DNA of 51,540 bases from Peptostreptococcaceae bacterium oral taxon 113 str. W5053. Lineage in GTDB: Bacteria > Bacillota > Clostridia > Tissierellales > Peptoniphilaceae. Both the position numbers and the translations under genes were made by a program. Below, piece after piece: positions 33,131-41,562 of this stretch (its first letter is position 1; the number at the start of each line of letters is the position of its first letter). The stretch is from contig KI259744.1 of NCBI GenBank assembly GCA_000467935.1, positions 1-51,540 of the forward strand. The letters are read 5' to 3'. The notes below the pieces were generated by a model. That model was not told where the DNA came from and did not search any database. It was given only the letters and a program-made list of their open reading frames with translations.

Positions 33131-34141
33131 TTAACTTCCCAAAAGAGCCTGATCGTATTTGAACAATACCTCATTGATTTCATAGATATTATACTTTCCG
33201 TGAAGGATAAAATATTCTACGATGACATCAAAGATTTTGCTATTTGACAAAGCATAACCGGCTCGTTTCAGCAAATCTTTCGTTTCCTCCAAATTCAGTT
33301 CCAAGGCTACAGCCAAAGCCAAAATAGTACGTTTACCGGGCATATAGCCTTTCCCCGTTCGAATTTTGGAAAAAAGTTTCCGATCGATATTGGCCTTTTT
33401 GTAAACTTCCACATCCGTTTTTCCCTTCATGTCAATCAAACGCAATAATGTGACGGAAAACGGTTCATCCAAATTGTTGACCACATCTTCCAGTGTATCT
33501 TTAAACTCCGAAACCGTGTCTGCGGATTTTCCATGTTCAAAAGGCATAGTCGCACTGTCCGACAACACTTTTTCGTTGAATTCAAGGAATGTTCTGTCTC
33601 GATGACTTTGGACATAGTGTTCGTCAATATAGTTTTTTACCTCTCCAAACAGCTTTTCGCTGATGGCGAAAGCTGCCTTGTCAAAAATAGTCAATACCAC
33701 GTCCAGTTCATGTTCTTCCAAAAAATCGGCGATGACTTCCGTTGCCACTTTAAGAGCTTCGGTTTTGGGATAACCGTAAATTCCTCCGGATATCAATGGA
33801 AAAGCAATGCTCTTGCAATGATATTCCACTGCCAATTTCAAGGCGTTTGCATAAGCTAAACGTAAAAGCCTTTCACTTTCTCCAGGCGTATAATCATCAT
33901 AAACCGGACCCGCTACATGAATAATATATTTGGCAGACAAATCAAAACCGGGGGTCAACACCGCTTCACCGGTCTGAATCGGAGAAAGCTTATCGCAAGC
34001 CTCCTGCAATTTGTGTGCACCCGCTTCTTTGAAAATAGCGCCGCAAACGCCTCCGCCCATTCGAAGCTTTCTGTTGGCTGCATTAACAACGGCATCGACC
34101 TTAACTCGTGTTATACTCTGTCTGACAATGGTAAACGGCAT
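33131..34141 (-). CDS. macrodomain protein with C-terminal helix-turn-helix-like region
   Basis: Residues 1-150 of this 336-residue protein form a MacroD-type domain: VDAVVNAANRKLRMGGGVCGAIF and the loop AFPLISGGIYGYP. Such domains bind ADP-ribose or remove it from proteins and O-acetyl-ADP-ribose. After a linker, residues 225-330 read as an XRE-like helical domain (TDVEVYKKANIDRKLFSKIRTGKGYMPGKRTILALAVALELNLEETKDLL). The fusion would link ADP-ribose recognition with DNA or protein binding. AGGAGGTG precedes the start. Confidence 0.85.
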   Translation of the reverse strand: MPFTIVRQSITRVKVDAVVNAANRKLRMGGGVCGAIFKEAGAHKLQEACDKLSPIQTGEAVLTPGFDLSAKYIIHVAGPVYDDYTPGESERLLRLAYANALKLAVEYHCKSIAFPLISGGIYGYPKTEALKVATEVIADFLEEHELDVVLTIFDKAAFAISEKLFGEVKNYIDEHYVQSHRDRTFLEFNEKVLSDSATMPFEHGKSADTVSEFKDTLEDVVNNLDEPFSVTLLRLIDMKGKTDVEVYKKANIDRKLFSKIRTGKGYMPGKRTILALAVALELNLEETKDLLKRAGYALSNSKIFDVIVEYFILHGKYNIYEINEVLFKYDQALLGS

Positions 34142-34248
34142 TAGCCCACCTCCTGCGTTTTTTATTTCATTATACCATTTTCATCAAAGAAAAAAGGATG
34201 CACCGACTGCTTTCGTGAATCCTTTGTCTCTTTGTTGTCTCGATGTTT

Positions 34249-35094
34249 TTATTTTTCTTTCACCACGGGAACCCACAATTCCATTTCATAGTCCGGGCTG
34301 TCCATGTCCGCCTCACTATACACTTCAAAATCCGGATTCCCCGAATGGATATAGCCTTGCTCCGGGAAAAATACTTCCATGATATATTTCCATCCCTCAT
34401 GAATACATTGAGGCACAGCCCCTTTCAATTTTAAAATTGCATACTCTCCTTCCGGAATCTCCATCACTTCCAGACCCATCGCCTGAGCTTTATCGGTGTC
34501 GTCCACGTCATAACAAGCCATATAATTGATCTTGTCACAGTTTTTTACATCAAAACACATCCCGTAACTTTGTCCTTTGCCTATCTTAGATAATTCTTCA
34601 GGGCTGAACTTGGAATAAAGTTTGTTCCACGCTGTGGCACATAATGAAGAGTCGATATTTTCCAATTTGATGCCTGCAACCTTAAAGTTTTCCTTTTTTT
34701 GAATTTGAATATCCATCTTTGTCCCTCCTCGAACAGTTAAGCTTAATTGAACTTTGGAAACAATTTTAAATTGTTTTCCCTTGCGAACATCCAAAGGAGT
34801 ACACTGATGAAATTTTTTGAAAGCGTTCGTAAAGGAATCGGCGGATTCATACCCGTATTTCAAGGCGATGTCGATGACTTTTTCTTTTGTAGCTCTTAAA
34901 TCCTCCGCAGCTTGGGTTAATTTCCGATGCCTTACATATTCCGCCAAAGTATTTCCCGTGAGAATAGAAAAAACACGACTGAACATGGCATAGGAATAAC
35001 CGGAAAGAAAGGCGACTTTCTTTTCATCTACAATTTTATCTAAAGTCGTTTCCAAATAATCCATGGTTCTGTTAAATGATTCCATCATATTCAC
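34249..35094 (-). CDS. AraC-family regulator with GyrI-like effector-binding domain
   Basis: This 281-residue protein has an N-terminal AraC helix-turn-helix pair (about 15-105; VIDIALKYGYESADSFTNAFKKFHQCTPLDVRKG) followed by a GyrI/effector-binding domain (about 125-280; FKVAGIKLEN, MGLEVMEIPEGEYAILKL, EVYSEADMDSPDYEMELWVPV). Such proteins respond to amphipathic drugs or cations. GTG 35094 with AAAGGAGG eight bases before it is the start. It stands alone and is divergent from the TetR operon. Confidence 0.88.
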   Translation of the reverse strand: MNMMESFNRTMDYLETTLDKIVDEKKVAFLSGYSYAMFSRVFSILTGNTLAEYVRHRKLTQAAEDLRATKEKVIDIALKYGYESADSFTNAFKKFHQCTPLDVRKGKQFKIVSKVQLSLTVRGGTKMDIQIQKKENFKVAGIKLENIDSSLCATAWNKLYSKFSPEELSKIGKGQSYGMCFDVKNCDKINYMACYDVDDTDKAQAMGLEVMEIPEGEYAILKLKGAVPQCIHEGWKYIMEVFFPEQGYIHSGNPDFEVYSEADMDSPDYEMELWVPVVKEK

Positions 35095-35181
35095 CCTATC
35101 ATCCTCCTTTGATTGAAAGTATACCCCTTTTCCTATGCTTAAGCCCCATTTGTTTTGTACAAAAAAAGTAGAACAAAACTC

Positions 35182-35230
35182 TTGACAAATGACACCGTGT
35201 CGTTATAATAATGACATGGTGTCATTTGTC
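35182..35230 (+). promoter_or_regulatory. TetR-family promoter under a 47-bp palindrome
   Basis: TTGACA (35182-35187), 16 bases and TATAAT (35204-35209) drive the tetR gene. GACAAATGACACC (35184-35196) is exactly inverted at 35218-35230 and an inner TGTC..GACA dyad lies between, so the whole palindrome overlaps the promoter core. Autorepression is inferred. Confidence 0.88.
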
Positions 35231-35244
35231 GAAAGGAGAAAATT

Positions 35245-35826
35245 ATGCCGAAAACTACTTTTCATCATTTAAGTGAAGAAAAACGCCAAGCTGTTGTCGC
35301 TGTATTGATTCATGAATTTGAAAGCTATCCCTTGCCGGACGCCACGGTAAAACATATCGTGGATGCATTGGGTATTGCTCGGGGAAGTTTTTATCAATAC
35401 TTCGACAGTTTAACCGAGAGCTATTTTTATGTCTTGGAGAGGGAAGTGATTGAAACTCACAGTCTGTTTTTAAAATTATTTCATCAATGTCATCGGGATA
35501 CGATGCAAGCTTTGGAAATTTACGGGGAAGTCCTTGCCAAAGAAATCTTTCAGGGAAAGCACTATGCCCTGTACAAAAATCGTTATCTCTATTGGAATGC
35601 CAGTCTGGAACGGGATTGGCGCAACTATCTTGCCGAAAATCAAAAAGATTCCTCCCCTATGGAGTCCATGAATGAAAATGAGCCCATTCGTTTTGTCAAA
35701 GCGGTAATTCATGCACTTATGCAGCGACTTTTCATGGAAAATTGGGACAGAGAAACTTTTTTGAAGCGCTATCATCAACATATTCAATGGATAAAAGGAG
35801 GTCTTACAAATGTTTCACCTGATTGA
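35245..35826 (+). CDS. TetR-family regulator
   Basis: This 193-residue regulator has an N-terminal DNA-binding domain (ATVKHIVDALGIARGSFYQYFDSLTESYFYVL, about 32-63) of TetR type and a ligand domain without recognised family. AAAGGAG precedes the start. Its 3' end overlaps the next membrane-protein gene by 17 bases, so both are made from the palindrome-controlled promoter. The regulator probably controls export or tolerance mediated by that protein. Confidence 0.9.
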   Translation: MPKTTFHHLSEEKRQAVVAVLIHEFESYPLPDATVKHIVDALGIARGSFYQYFDSLTESYFYVLEREVIETHSLFLKLFHQCHRDTMQALEIYGEVLAKEIFQGKHYALYKNRYLYWNASLERDWRNYLAENQKDSSPMESMNENEPIRFVKAVIHALMQRLFMENWDRETFLKRYHQHIQWIKGGLTNVSPD

Positions 35827-36865
35827 ACCGCTCTTTGACATCGCCTATTTAGGACTTGTCATCGCTCTGGGCATTCGCCTATTTTTAGAAAAAAATAAAT
35901 CCGCCAAACGCTTTTCACTGATGACGCTTCTCTTAGGTCTCGGTGATGCTTTCCACCTGATTCCCCGTGTGATTTCCCATCTTTCCCCCGGAGGATTTGA
36001 AGCTCATATTTCTCTGCTCTCTTGGGGAGAACTGATGACAGGCATCACTATGACTCTGTTCTATCTTTTGTTTTACTATTATTACAGAGAACTTAGCAAA
36101 GACGACAATCGAAATAAGACATTGGTCGTTTACGCTTTGGTCGCTCTTCGTATCGCCCTTCTGTTGCTGCCTCAAAATGAATGGGGTACAAAGGGTAACT
36201 ATACTTTTGGATTGATTCGCAACATTCCATTTGCCATACTTGGAATTCTGCTCATCCTCTGGACTTGGAAATATCGCAAAACCCCGGGACTTCAATACAC
36301 CTCCTCTCTGATTTTCGCCAGCTTTTTATTTTATCTTCCCGTGGTCATCGGCGCAAGATTTATCCCTGCTTTAGGTGCCCTGATGATTCCCAAAACCGTT
36401 GCCTATGTGCTTTTGGTGGTTGTCGGCTATAAACACTTTCTCCAAAAATTTGAACCGGGCAATCTTTTCAAACTGGCTCTCACCTTCGCTATCATGGGTT
36501 TGATTGGCGGTGTTTTTTATCGGGAATTTACCAAAGCCTATCACTGGACCGATGTGACCCGTCTCAGTTTTGTACACCTGCACCTGATTACTTTAGGCTT
36601 TTTATGGCTTATAATTGTGTATCTTTTTTTCCGAAAAAAAGTGCATACAAAGGATCTCTTCAAACAACCGATTACCCTCTATGTGACCGGACTGATCTGG
36701 ACTGTTGTCGCCTTTACGGTTCGAGGAATTTATGAAATTATCGGTCAAGGGCAAAAAATTTTCCCGGACGCCGCGCTCTCGGGCATCGCCGGCATAGGAC
36801 ATATTCTTTTAAGTATAGGTCTGATATGGATGATGAGCCAAACAATTCAAATAGAAAGACAATAA
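35810..36865 (+). CDS. polytopic membrane protein, DUF2871-like C-terminal half
   Basis: This 351-residue protein has about ten to eleven transmembrane segments. The C-terminal half (about 215-351) has a conserved-looking SFVHLHLITLGFLWLIIVYLF segment, as in DUF2871 membrane proteins, with histidines that could bind heme or metal. The N-terminal half has seven hydrophobic segments of unknown family. It overlaps tetR and has a GGAGG site inside tetR. No substrate can be named. Confidence 0.75.
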   Translation: MFHLIEPLFDIAYLGLVIALGIRLFLEKNKSAKRFSLMTLLLGLGDAFHLIPRVISHLSPGGFEAHISLLSWGELMTGITMTLFYLLFYYYYRELSKDDNRNKTLVVYALVALRIALLLLPQNEWGTKGNYTFGLIRNIPFAILGILLILWTWKYRKTPGLQYTSSLIFASFLFYLPVVIGARFIPALGALMIPKTVAYVLLVVVGYKHFLQKFEPGNLFKLALTFAIMGLIGGVFYREFTKAYHWTDVTRLSFVHLHLITLGFLWLIIVYLFFRKKVHTKDLFKQPITLYVTGLIWTVVAFTVRGIYEIIGQGQKIFPDAALSGIAGIGHILLSIGLIWMMSQTIQIERQ

Positions 36866-36885
36866 AACGAATTTAATTTTAAAAA

Positions 36886-36921
36886 ATACCGACTCTAAAG
36901 ATTGCCATATAAAGTCGGTAT
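36886..36921. terminator. bidirectional terminator
   Basis: ATACCGACT pairs with AGTCGGTAT, flanked by A's before and TTTTT after. It separates the convergent membrane-protein and VanW genes. Confidence 0.85.
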
Positions 36922-36981
36922 TTTTGTATTAAAAAATTTTTCACATTGATAGCCGAAGATTTTTCTTCCAAAAAAGAGTTT

Positions 36982-37806
36982 TTATCTTATCTGCTCTTTT
37001 GGTATCAGATTATAATCAAACATAACCTCTGAATTGTTTTTTACAATTAAATCCTTTGCTACAATTTGATCGCTTTTATCCAAAGTAATTTTATAAATCA
37101 TTGATTTCCTGTAATATTTTCCGTCAACTTGTTCATATCGTAAGTCTTCTTCAAGAATATCGTAATGATAGTCCAATTCTTTTTGTGCTCTAAGTTCCCC
37201 GTATGAGTATGTATCATCAAGATATAATTTCAATTGAAAATCCTGATCCGTATTATTCGTAAATCTATAATCCAAATAATTATATAAAATAGATGTTCCG
37301 TTAGCCAAAGGAACCCTTTTACCCGCATCCGGAGATAATGCATCTGTATGCATGTGAAATTCGGTAATGTTTAGAGGACTATGCAAAATTAATAAATTAA
37401 TTGTATTTGCCAGATTGCAGAGTCCTCCCCCATAACCTTCGATAACTTTTCCTCGCTCAATTAATCTGCCTTTTTTATAGCCGTTTTTACTATTTGTTTT
37501 CCCCACCAAACTCCACCAAGAGAATTCTTCTCCGGGCTTAATGATAATTCCATCTATTTTTTCGGATGCTATCTTAATATTGTCCACTTTATTATATTGC
37601 AAAACCGGGTCTACCCCCGGACCGGTTTTAATCAATTTTGAAGAAACCTTATAAATTAGATCGGGAAGAGACACTTTGGATTTTTCATTTGAAAAGGGCT
37701 TTTTACGCTTAAAATTTTTAATTTTTCTCATAAGTATCTGTTTTTGTTCGGAAAGATAATAAAAAAATGGATTGATTTCACAAAATAGTCTTCTTTGCTT
37801 AGCCAC
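36982..37806 (-). CDS. VanW-family protein
   Basis: This 274-residue protein has the VanW core: SWWSLVGKTNSKNGYKKGRLIERGKVIEGYGGGLCNLANTINLL (about 95-140) and HTDALSPDAGKRVPLANGTSILYNYLDYRF. The N-terminus starting MAKQRRLFCEINPFFYYLS is typical of short VanW proteins. There is no clear signal peptide. Function is not known; the family occurs in and outside vancomycin-resistance clusters, and no van genes are here. It overlaps the HAD gene by eight bases. Confidence 0.87.
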   Translation of the reverse strand: MAKQRRLFCEINPFFYYLSEQKQILMRKIKNFKRKKPFSNEKSKVSLPDLIYKVSSKLIKTGPGVDPVLQYNKVDNIKIASEKIDGIIIKPGEEFSWWSLVGKTNSKNGYKKGRLIERGKVIEGYGGGLCNLANTINLLILHSPLNITEFHMHTDALSPDAGKRVPLANGTSILYNYLDYRFTNNTDQDFQLKLYLDDTYSYGELRAQKELDYHYDILEEDLRYEQVDGKYYRKSMIYKITLDKSDQIVAKDLIVKNNSEVMFDYNLIPKEQIR

Positions 37807-38341
37807 AATCTTTCTCCTTTGAAATATATGCTTTATTTAAACGCTCACGTTTAGATATAGAAAAAATCATTAACAAAATTTTTTCTATATATCTTTTTTT
37901 CCCAATCTTGGTTACCCCGGGAACTCTTATAAAATCCACGAGAATTCCTCTTATGCCCGCCCTGTTCGCTCCTAAAATATCCAAAAAAATCTGATCTCCT
38001 ATATAAAATACTTCAGATTGATTAAGTTTCAATATTTCTAAAGCCTTATGAAAGGATTCAAAATGAGGTTTCCCGGCTTCATAAATATACGGGCAATCAA
38101 TATTTCTTGCAAATCTTTCCACTCGTTCTTTTGAATTATCCGATATCAGCATCGTTTTATATCCGATTTTTTGTAAATACCTAAAAAATTCATCCACCCT
38201 TTCATTGGAATCCTCTCCATGATGAACCAGAGTATTGTCGATATCAAATAGAAACCCTCTAATTCCTTTTTTGTATAATTTTTCATAATCAATACAATAT
38301 ACATCTCTTATATGAGCAAATGGTCTTAAATTTTTAAACAT
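37799..38341 (-). CDS. HAD-superfamily phosphatase, YqeG-like
   Basis: This phosphatase has about 180 residues. Motif I is GFLFDIDNTLVHHG (Asp nucleophile and second Asp), motif II is TMLISDNS, the motif III Lys is in AGKPHFESF and motif IV is FYIGDQIFLDILGANRAGI. This is the HAD-IIIA subclass, similar to YqeG. ATG 38341 with AAGGGAAG is chosen over the ATG at 38368, which has no ribosome site. The substrate is unknown. It is cotranscribed with the VanW gene. Confidence 0.85.
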   Translation of the reverse strand: MFKNLRPFAHIRDVYCIDYEKLYKKGIRGFLFDIDNTLVHHGEDSNERVDEFFRYLQKIGYKTMLISDNSKERVERFARNIDCPYIYEAGKPHFESFHKALEILKLNQSEVFYIGDQIFLDILGANRAGIRGILVDFIRVPGVTKIGKKRYIEKILLMIFSISKRERLNKAYISKEKDCG

Positions 38342-38430
38342 AGTCTTCCCTTTTCTATACATTTTCATGTTATTATTCTATAATAAAAGTATGAAAAAAG
38401 AAATACAAATTTTATTCATCGGAGGGTAAT

Positions 38431-39093
38431 ATGTGTCCAAATTTAATTGTTATGTTAACGCATAATGATTGTACTGTAGATAATGCGGCGGAAATATTTG
38501 AACTTTACAAAAAATCAAAAGCTCAATTTTGGGGTTTTAAAGAAAAAAATTTACCTTTTAAACAAATGAAAGTTCTCTTTTCCTATATGAAAAGCCTTGG
38601 CAAAACCACTGTGTTGGAAGTTGTGGATTACGATGAAATCGGAGGTTTAAATGGCGCGAAAATAGCCTTTAAATGTGGATGTGATATCTTAATGGGAACC
38701 AATTATTATGACTCCATTAACGACTACTGTAAAAATCACCATATAAAATATATGCCCTTTATCGGCAAAGTTACAAAGCGACCTTCCATCTTAAGCGGAT
38801 CGATCGATGAGATAATTGATGAAGCAAAATTATATTTGTCAAAAGGGGTTTACGGCTTAGATCTCTTGGGTTACAGATATGACGGAGATGCTAATTTGTT
38901 AATGAAAAGGCTGTTAGAAGCTGTTCAAGCTCCCATATGTATCGCCGGAAGCATAGACAATTATAAAAAACTAAACTTTCTAAAAAATGTCCATCCTTGG
39001 GCCTTCACCATCGGGAGTGCCTTTTTTGACAATAAATTTAATGGAAACTTTGATGAACAAATCGATAAAGTCTGCAACTTTATGGAAAAATAA
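38431..39093 (+). CDS. TIM-barrel protein of unknown reaction
   Basis: This 220-residue beta/alpha-barrel has paired phosphate-binding motifs near its end: ICIAGSIDNYKKL (about 170-182) and AFTIGSAFFDNKF, as in ribulose-phosphate-binding barrels. Early strands are LIVMLTHND, QFWGFKEKN and TVLEVVDYDEIGG. It may act on a sugar or nucleotide phosphate. It has a CGGAGGG site and is divergent from the HAD/VanW genes, with which it might form a functional group. No specific family name can be given. Confidence 0.72.
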   Translation: MCPNLIVMLTHNDCTVDNAAEIFELYKKSKAQFWGFKEKNLPFKQMKVLFSYMKSLGKTTVLEVVDYDEIGGLNGAKIAFKCGCDILMGTNYYDSINDYCKNHHIKYMPFIGKVTKRPSILSGSIDEIIDEAKLYLSKGVYGLDLLGYRYDGDANLLMKRLLEAVQAPICIAGSIDNYKKLNFLKNVHPWAFTIGSAFFDNKFNGNFDEQIDKVCNFMEK

Positions 39094-39289
39094 TGCCTCA
39101 CACAAATAGCTTACGCTCTTCTTCTTACGGTAAAATATCATAACAGGTGCAACAAAAGAGGAAGACTATATAAGATATGATCCGATAAAAACCCATAAAA
39201 AAGGCGAAAAAAATATTATAGGAAAAGTAAATTGAATAAAAAAATCAGCTTGTAGAACTTGTTTTTTTAATTCTATTGTATATGGCAAG

Positions 39290-39488
39290 GCACAAGTGAA
39301 AACGGCAACGGATGGGTGAGAGAATTTGAGCCGAAAGAAATAAATTGACTAGGCGTTGATTTCCATGAACGAAATCCCAATCTTGAATGGATGAATCGTA
39401 GACTCAGAAAACACATCCAATAAAAAAACACCTAAAGAAGAATTTTTAGACAACTTACAATAGGTGTTCCACTTGATTTGACCATTCA
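39290..39488 (+). pseudogene. IS30-family transposase relic with element end
   Basis: Only the C-terminal part is readable and it is broken by stops: GTSENGNGWVREFEPKEIN, then LGVDFHERNPNLEWMNRRLRKH, then TPKEEFLDNLQ. These match the end of IS30 transposases (GTNENTNGLIREFFPKGTDF..NRRLRK..TP). The IS end (39465-39488) follows directly and overlaps the stop codon of the degV gene. The rest of 39094-39290 contains no other recognisable coding sequence. Confidence 0.75.
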
Positions 39489-40328
39489 TCGCTTAAAAAA
39501 AGCCACTCCTAAAGCGCCCGGTCCGGCATGCGTTCCGATTACACTTCCCAAACAGACATAATCGGGTTTTTCCATATTATTTTCCCAAATATTTTTTGCA
39601 TCCAATATATACTTCTTAATTGTCTCATCATCTGTCCCTGTGTATCCGGTCAAAAGCGGCATATTAAAGTCTACCCCTCCCACCTTCTCAATCTCCTGAG
39701 TCAATAAGTTGTTTCCATTTTTAATTCCTCTTGCCTTCCCAAGTGGAATGATTTCTCCATCTTTTATCGTCAGAACTACTTTGATGGACAAAATTTTTCC
39801 AATCGTTGCGGAAGTCTTTGAAATTCGTCCTCCTCGAAGCAGATATTCCAGGGTATCCAATAAAGCAACTACAACAACACTTTCTCTTTTTTTCTCTAAA
39901 ATTTCCACAATTTTTTCTGCACTTGTTCCTTCATCCGCCAGTCTTAAAGCAAGTTCACACAAAATTCCTTCTCCTATGGATGCGGTCTTACTGTCAATGA
40001 CAAAAACTTTATCTTCCAATCCTTTTGCTCCCATCACTGCACTCTGATAAGTCCCGGAGAATTCAGAAGAGATGGTAATGACCACAGCACTATCTCCATT
40101 CTTTACAACCTCCTCATATTTCTCTCGAAACGCCATAGGAGACGGTTGACTTGTTGTAGGCGAAATTAGGCTATTTTCCAATTTTGTATAAAATTCATCA
40201 TGGGTAATCGTTACACCATCCATAAATTCCTCATCTCCGAAATGTACGCTTAGCGGAACAACAATCAATCGTTCCTTCACCTTTTTGGGTACATCCGCTG
40301 TTGAACCGACGATAATTTTCACTGCCAT
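39486..40328 (-). CDS. DegV-family fatty-acid-binding protein
   Basis: This 280-residue protein of the DegV/FakB fold has the N-terminal IIVGSTADVPKKV, TSQPSPMAFREKYEEV near 58-73 and DTLEYLLRGGRISKTSATIG near 157-176, all typical. FakB-type proteins present fatty acids to FakA kinase for phospholipid synthesis; FakA itself is not in this window. It is three bases behind the marR stop codon and so is part of its operon. An IS30-type end abuts the stop. Confidence 0.92.
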   Translation of the reverse strand: MAVKIIVGSTADVPKKVKERLIVVPLSVHFGDEEFMDGVTITHDEFYTKLENSLISPTTSQPSPMAFREKYEEVVKNGDSAVVITISSEFSGTYQSAVMGAKGLEDKVFVIDSKTASIGEGILCELALRLADEGTSAEKIVEILEKKRESVVVVALLDTLEYLLRGGRISKTSATIGKILSIKVVLTIKDGEIIPLGKARGIKNGNNLLTQEIEKVGGVDFNMPLLTGYTGTDDETIKKYILDAKNIWENNMEKPDYVCLGSVIGTHAGPGALGVAFFKR

Positions 40329-40331
40329 ATG

Positions 40332-40808
40332 TTATTTACCTTCCCTTTCTTTTTCTTCAATCGACAATCCCCTTTCCACAATTTTTGTCATATTGTCGAT
40401 AAATATTTCCAACACCTCATAAAAAACGACTCGCTTTTCTTCAGAGAGATTTTCGTTCGCCATTTTTACGGCAAAATTTACTTTTTTGATAATCTCATAA
40501 GCTACTTTTTTCCCCTCGTCCGTTAACAAAAAAATACCGGCATATCCTTTTTGATGAACGCTATGCTTCTCCACCAAATTACTTTTCATCATTGCATTTA
40601 AACTTCTTGAAACATCCGATTTGTCTTTATCGCTGATTTTTGATAACATAGCCGACGTCAATCCTTCCGGATACTTATATAAAGCCACGATATAACTGAC
40701 ATGGGAAGCATTTAAACCGAAATGAGCCATTTCCTCTCCGGCAATTTGATGCCATATTTTTGAAAGTTTAAAAATTCGGCTGCTAAATCGCTCAAATCTG
40801 TCTAACAT
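40332..40808 (-). CDS. MarR-family regulator of the DegV gene
   Basis: This regulator of about 158 residues has a winged helix (GLTSAMLSKISDKDKSDVSRSLNAMMKSNLVEKHS with wing GYAGIFLLTDEGKK). ATG 40808 follows AAGGAGAAAAT; the longer frame to 40832 lacks a better site. It is the first gene of the marR-degV operon. Two copies of a dyad overlap its promoter. The arrangement resembles FabT-like control of fatty-acid genes, which is an inference. Confidence 0.88.
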   Translation of the reverse strand: MLDRFERFSSRIFKLSKIWHQIAGEEMAHFGLNASHVSYIVALYKYPEGLTSAMLSKISDKDKSDVSRSLNAMMKSNLVEKHSVHQKGYAGIFLLTDEGKKVAYEIIKKVNFAVKMANENLSEEKRVVFYEVLEIFIDNMTKIVERGLSIEEKEREGK

Positions 40809-40863
40809 ATTTTCTCCTTCTTTCTGTTTCATCTTATTTTGTTTTTAAGTTTTCTCAAGAGAT

Positions 40864-40911
40864 GTTGAGCCGTCAACAAGTAGTATACTTGAAAGATGTT
40901 GAGCCGTCAAC
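40864..40911 (-). promoter_or_regulatory. marR promoter with two identical operator dyads
   Basis: GTTGAGCCGTCAAC (GTTGA/TCAAC arms) occurs at 40864-40877 and 40898-40911, 34 bases apart. On the minus strand TTGACG within the distal copy (complement of 40905-40910), 17 bases and TATACT (complement of 40882-40887) form the promoter. One operator covers the -35 and the other lies just past the -10. Confidence 0.87.
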
Positions 40912-40949
40912 TTCTTTTATCTAGACCTTTTTATCCTAAACACTATTTT

Positions 40950-41400
40950 AAGATTAGGAGGAAATAAAGTAATAGATATAACTAAAAAGCTTGATATAGC
41001 AGCTTCTACCATTTGTTTTTCGGAAAAGAAATATGATAAAGAATGTATAAATGCACATTTAAATAGATGAATTTCAAATAATATTGCGACACCCTATAGC
41101 ATATTTAGTTCATGTAGAAATACTTCAAAAGGAGTTTGAAAATTTATCAAAAGAATATGAAGATAGGATACTGTTCGTTTGTGATGGAGCAGTATGGCAC
41201 AAATCAAAAAGACTAAAATATCTGATCGCATAAAGATGACACATATATCACCATATACACTTAAGATGAATCCCATAGATCAAATCCGGAGACAAATTCA
41301 TTCTATGGGATTCAAACACTGAATGATGTAGTAAACAGATTATCGGATTCTATAAAATGACTGACCAAAGATATGGTAAAAAGTATTACTCATAAAAAAC
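40950..41400 (+). pseudogene. IS630-family transposase relic
   Basis: The readable fragments are in shifting frames. First comes VIDITKKLDIAASTI (helix-turn-helix part), then a KEFENLSKEYEDRILFVCDGAVWHKSKRLK region with the catalytic Asp context DGAxWHKS, then HISPYTLKMNPIDQI, corresponding to the PPYTPxxNPIE motif with the last acid, and a DVVNRLSDSI-like tail. Frameshifts and stops separate them. The element is dead and no clear ends remain. Confidence 0.82.
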
Positions 41401-41485
41401 GGATCTTATTATAGTTTTAATTCGTTGTTAATATAAAATCCAAGATTCATCGCCTTAACATAAAAACGATATCCGTAAAAAAACA

Positions 41486-41504
41486 CCGCAGAAAATCTCT
41501 GCGG
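41486..41504 (-). terminator. terminator of the ABC-2 operon
   Basis: CCGCAGA pairs with TCTGCGG, and on the minus strand TGTTTTTTT follows. It lies about 60 bases beyond the permease stop codon. Confidence 0.87.
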
Positions 41505-41562
41505 CGCATAATATCCTTGAAAAAACAATCTCTCTTTTGATTTTTTCACTCCTGTAATCGCT

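Noticed and set aside
36982..37806. Vancomycin-resistance cluster
   Set aside because: Only a VanW-family protein is present; no vanA/B-type ligase, vanH, vanX or vanRS.
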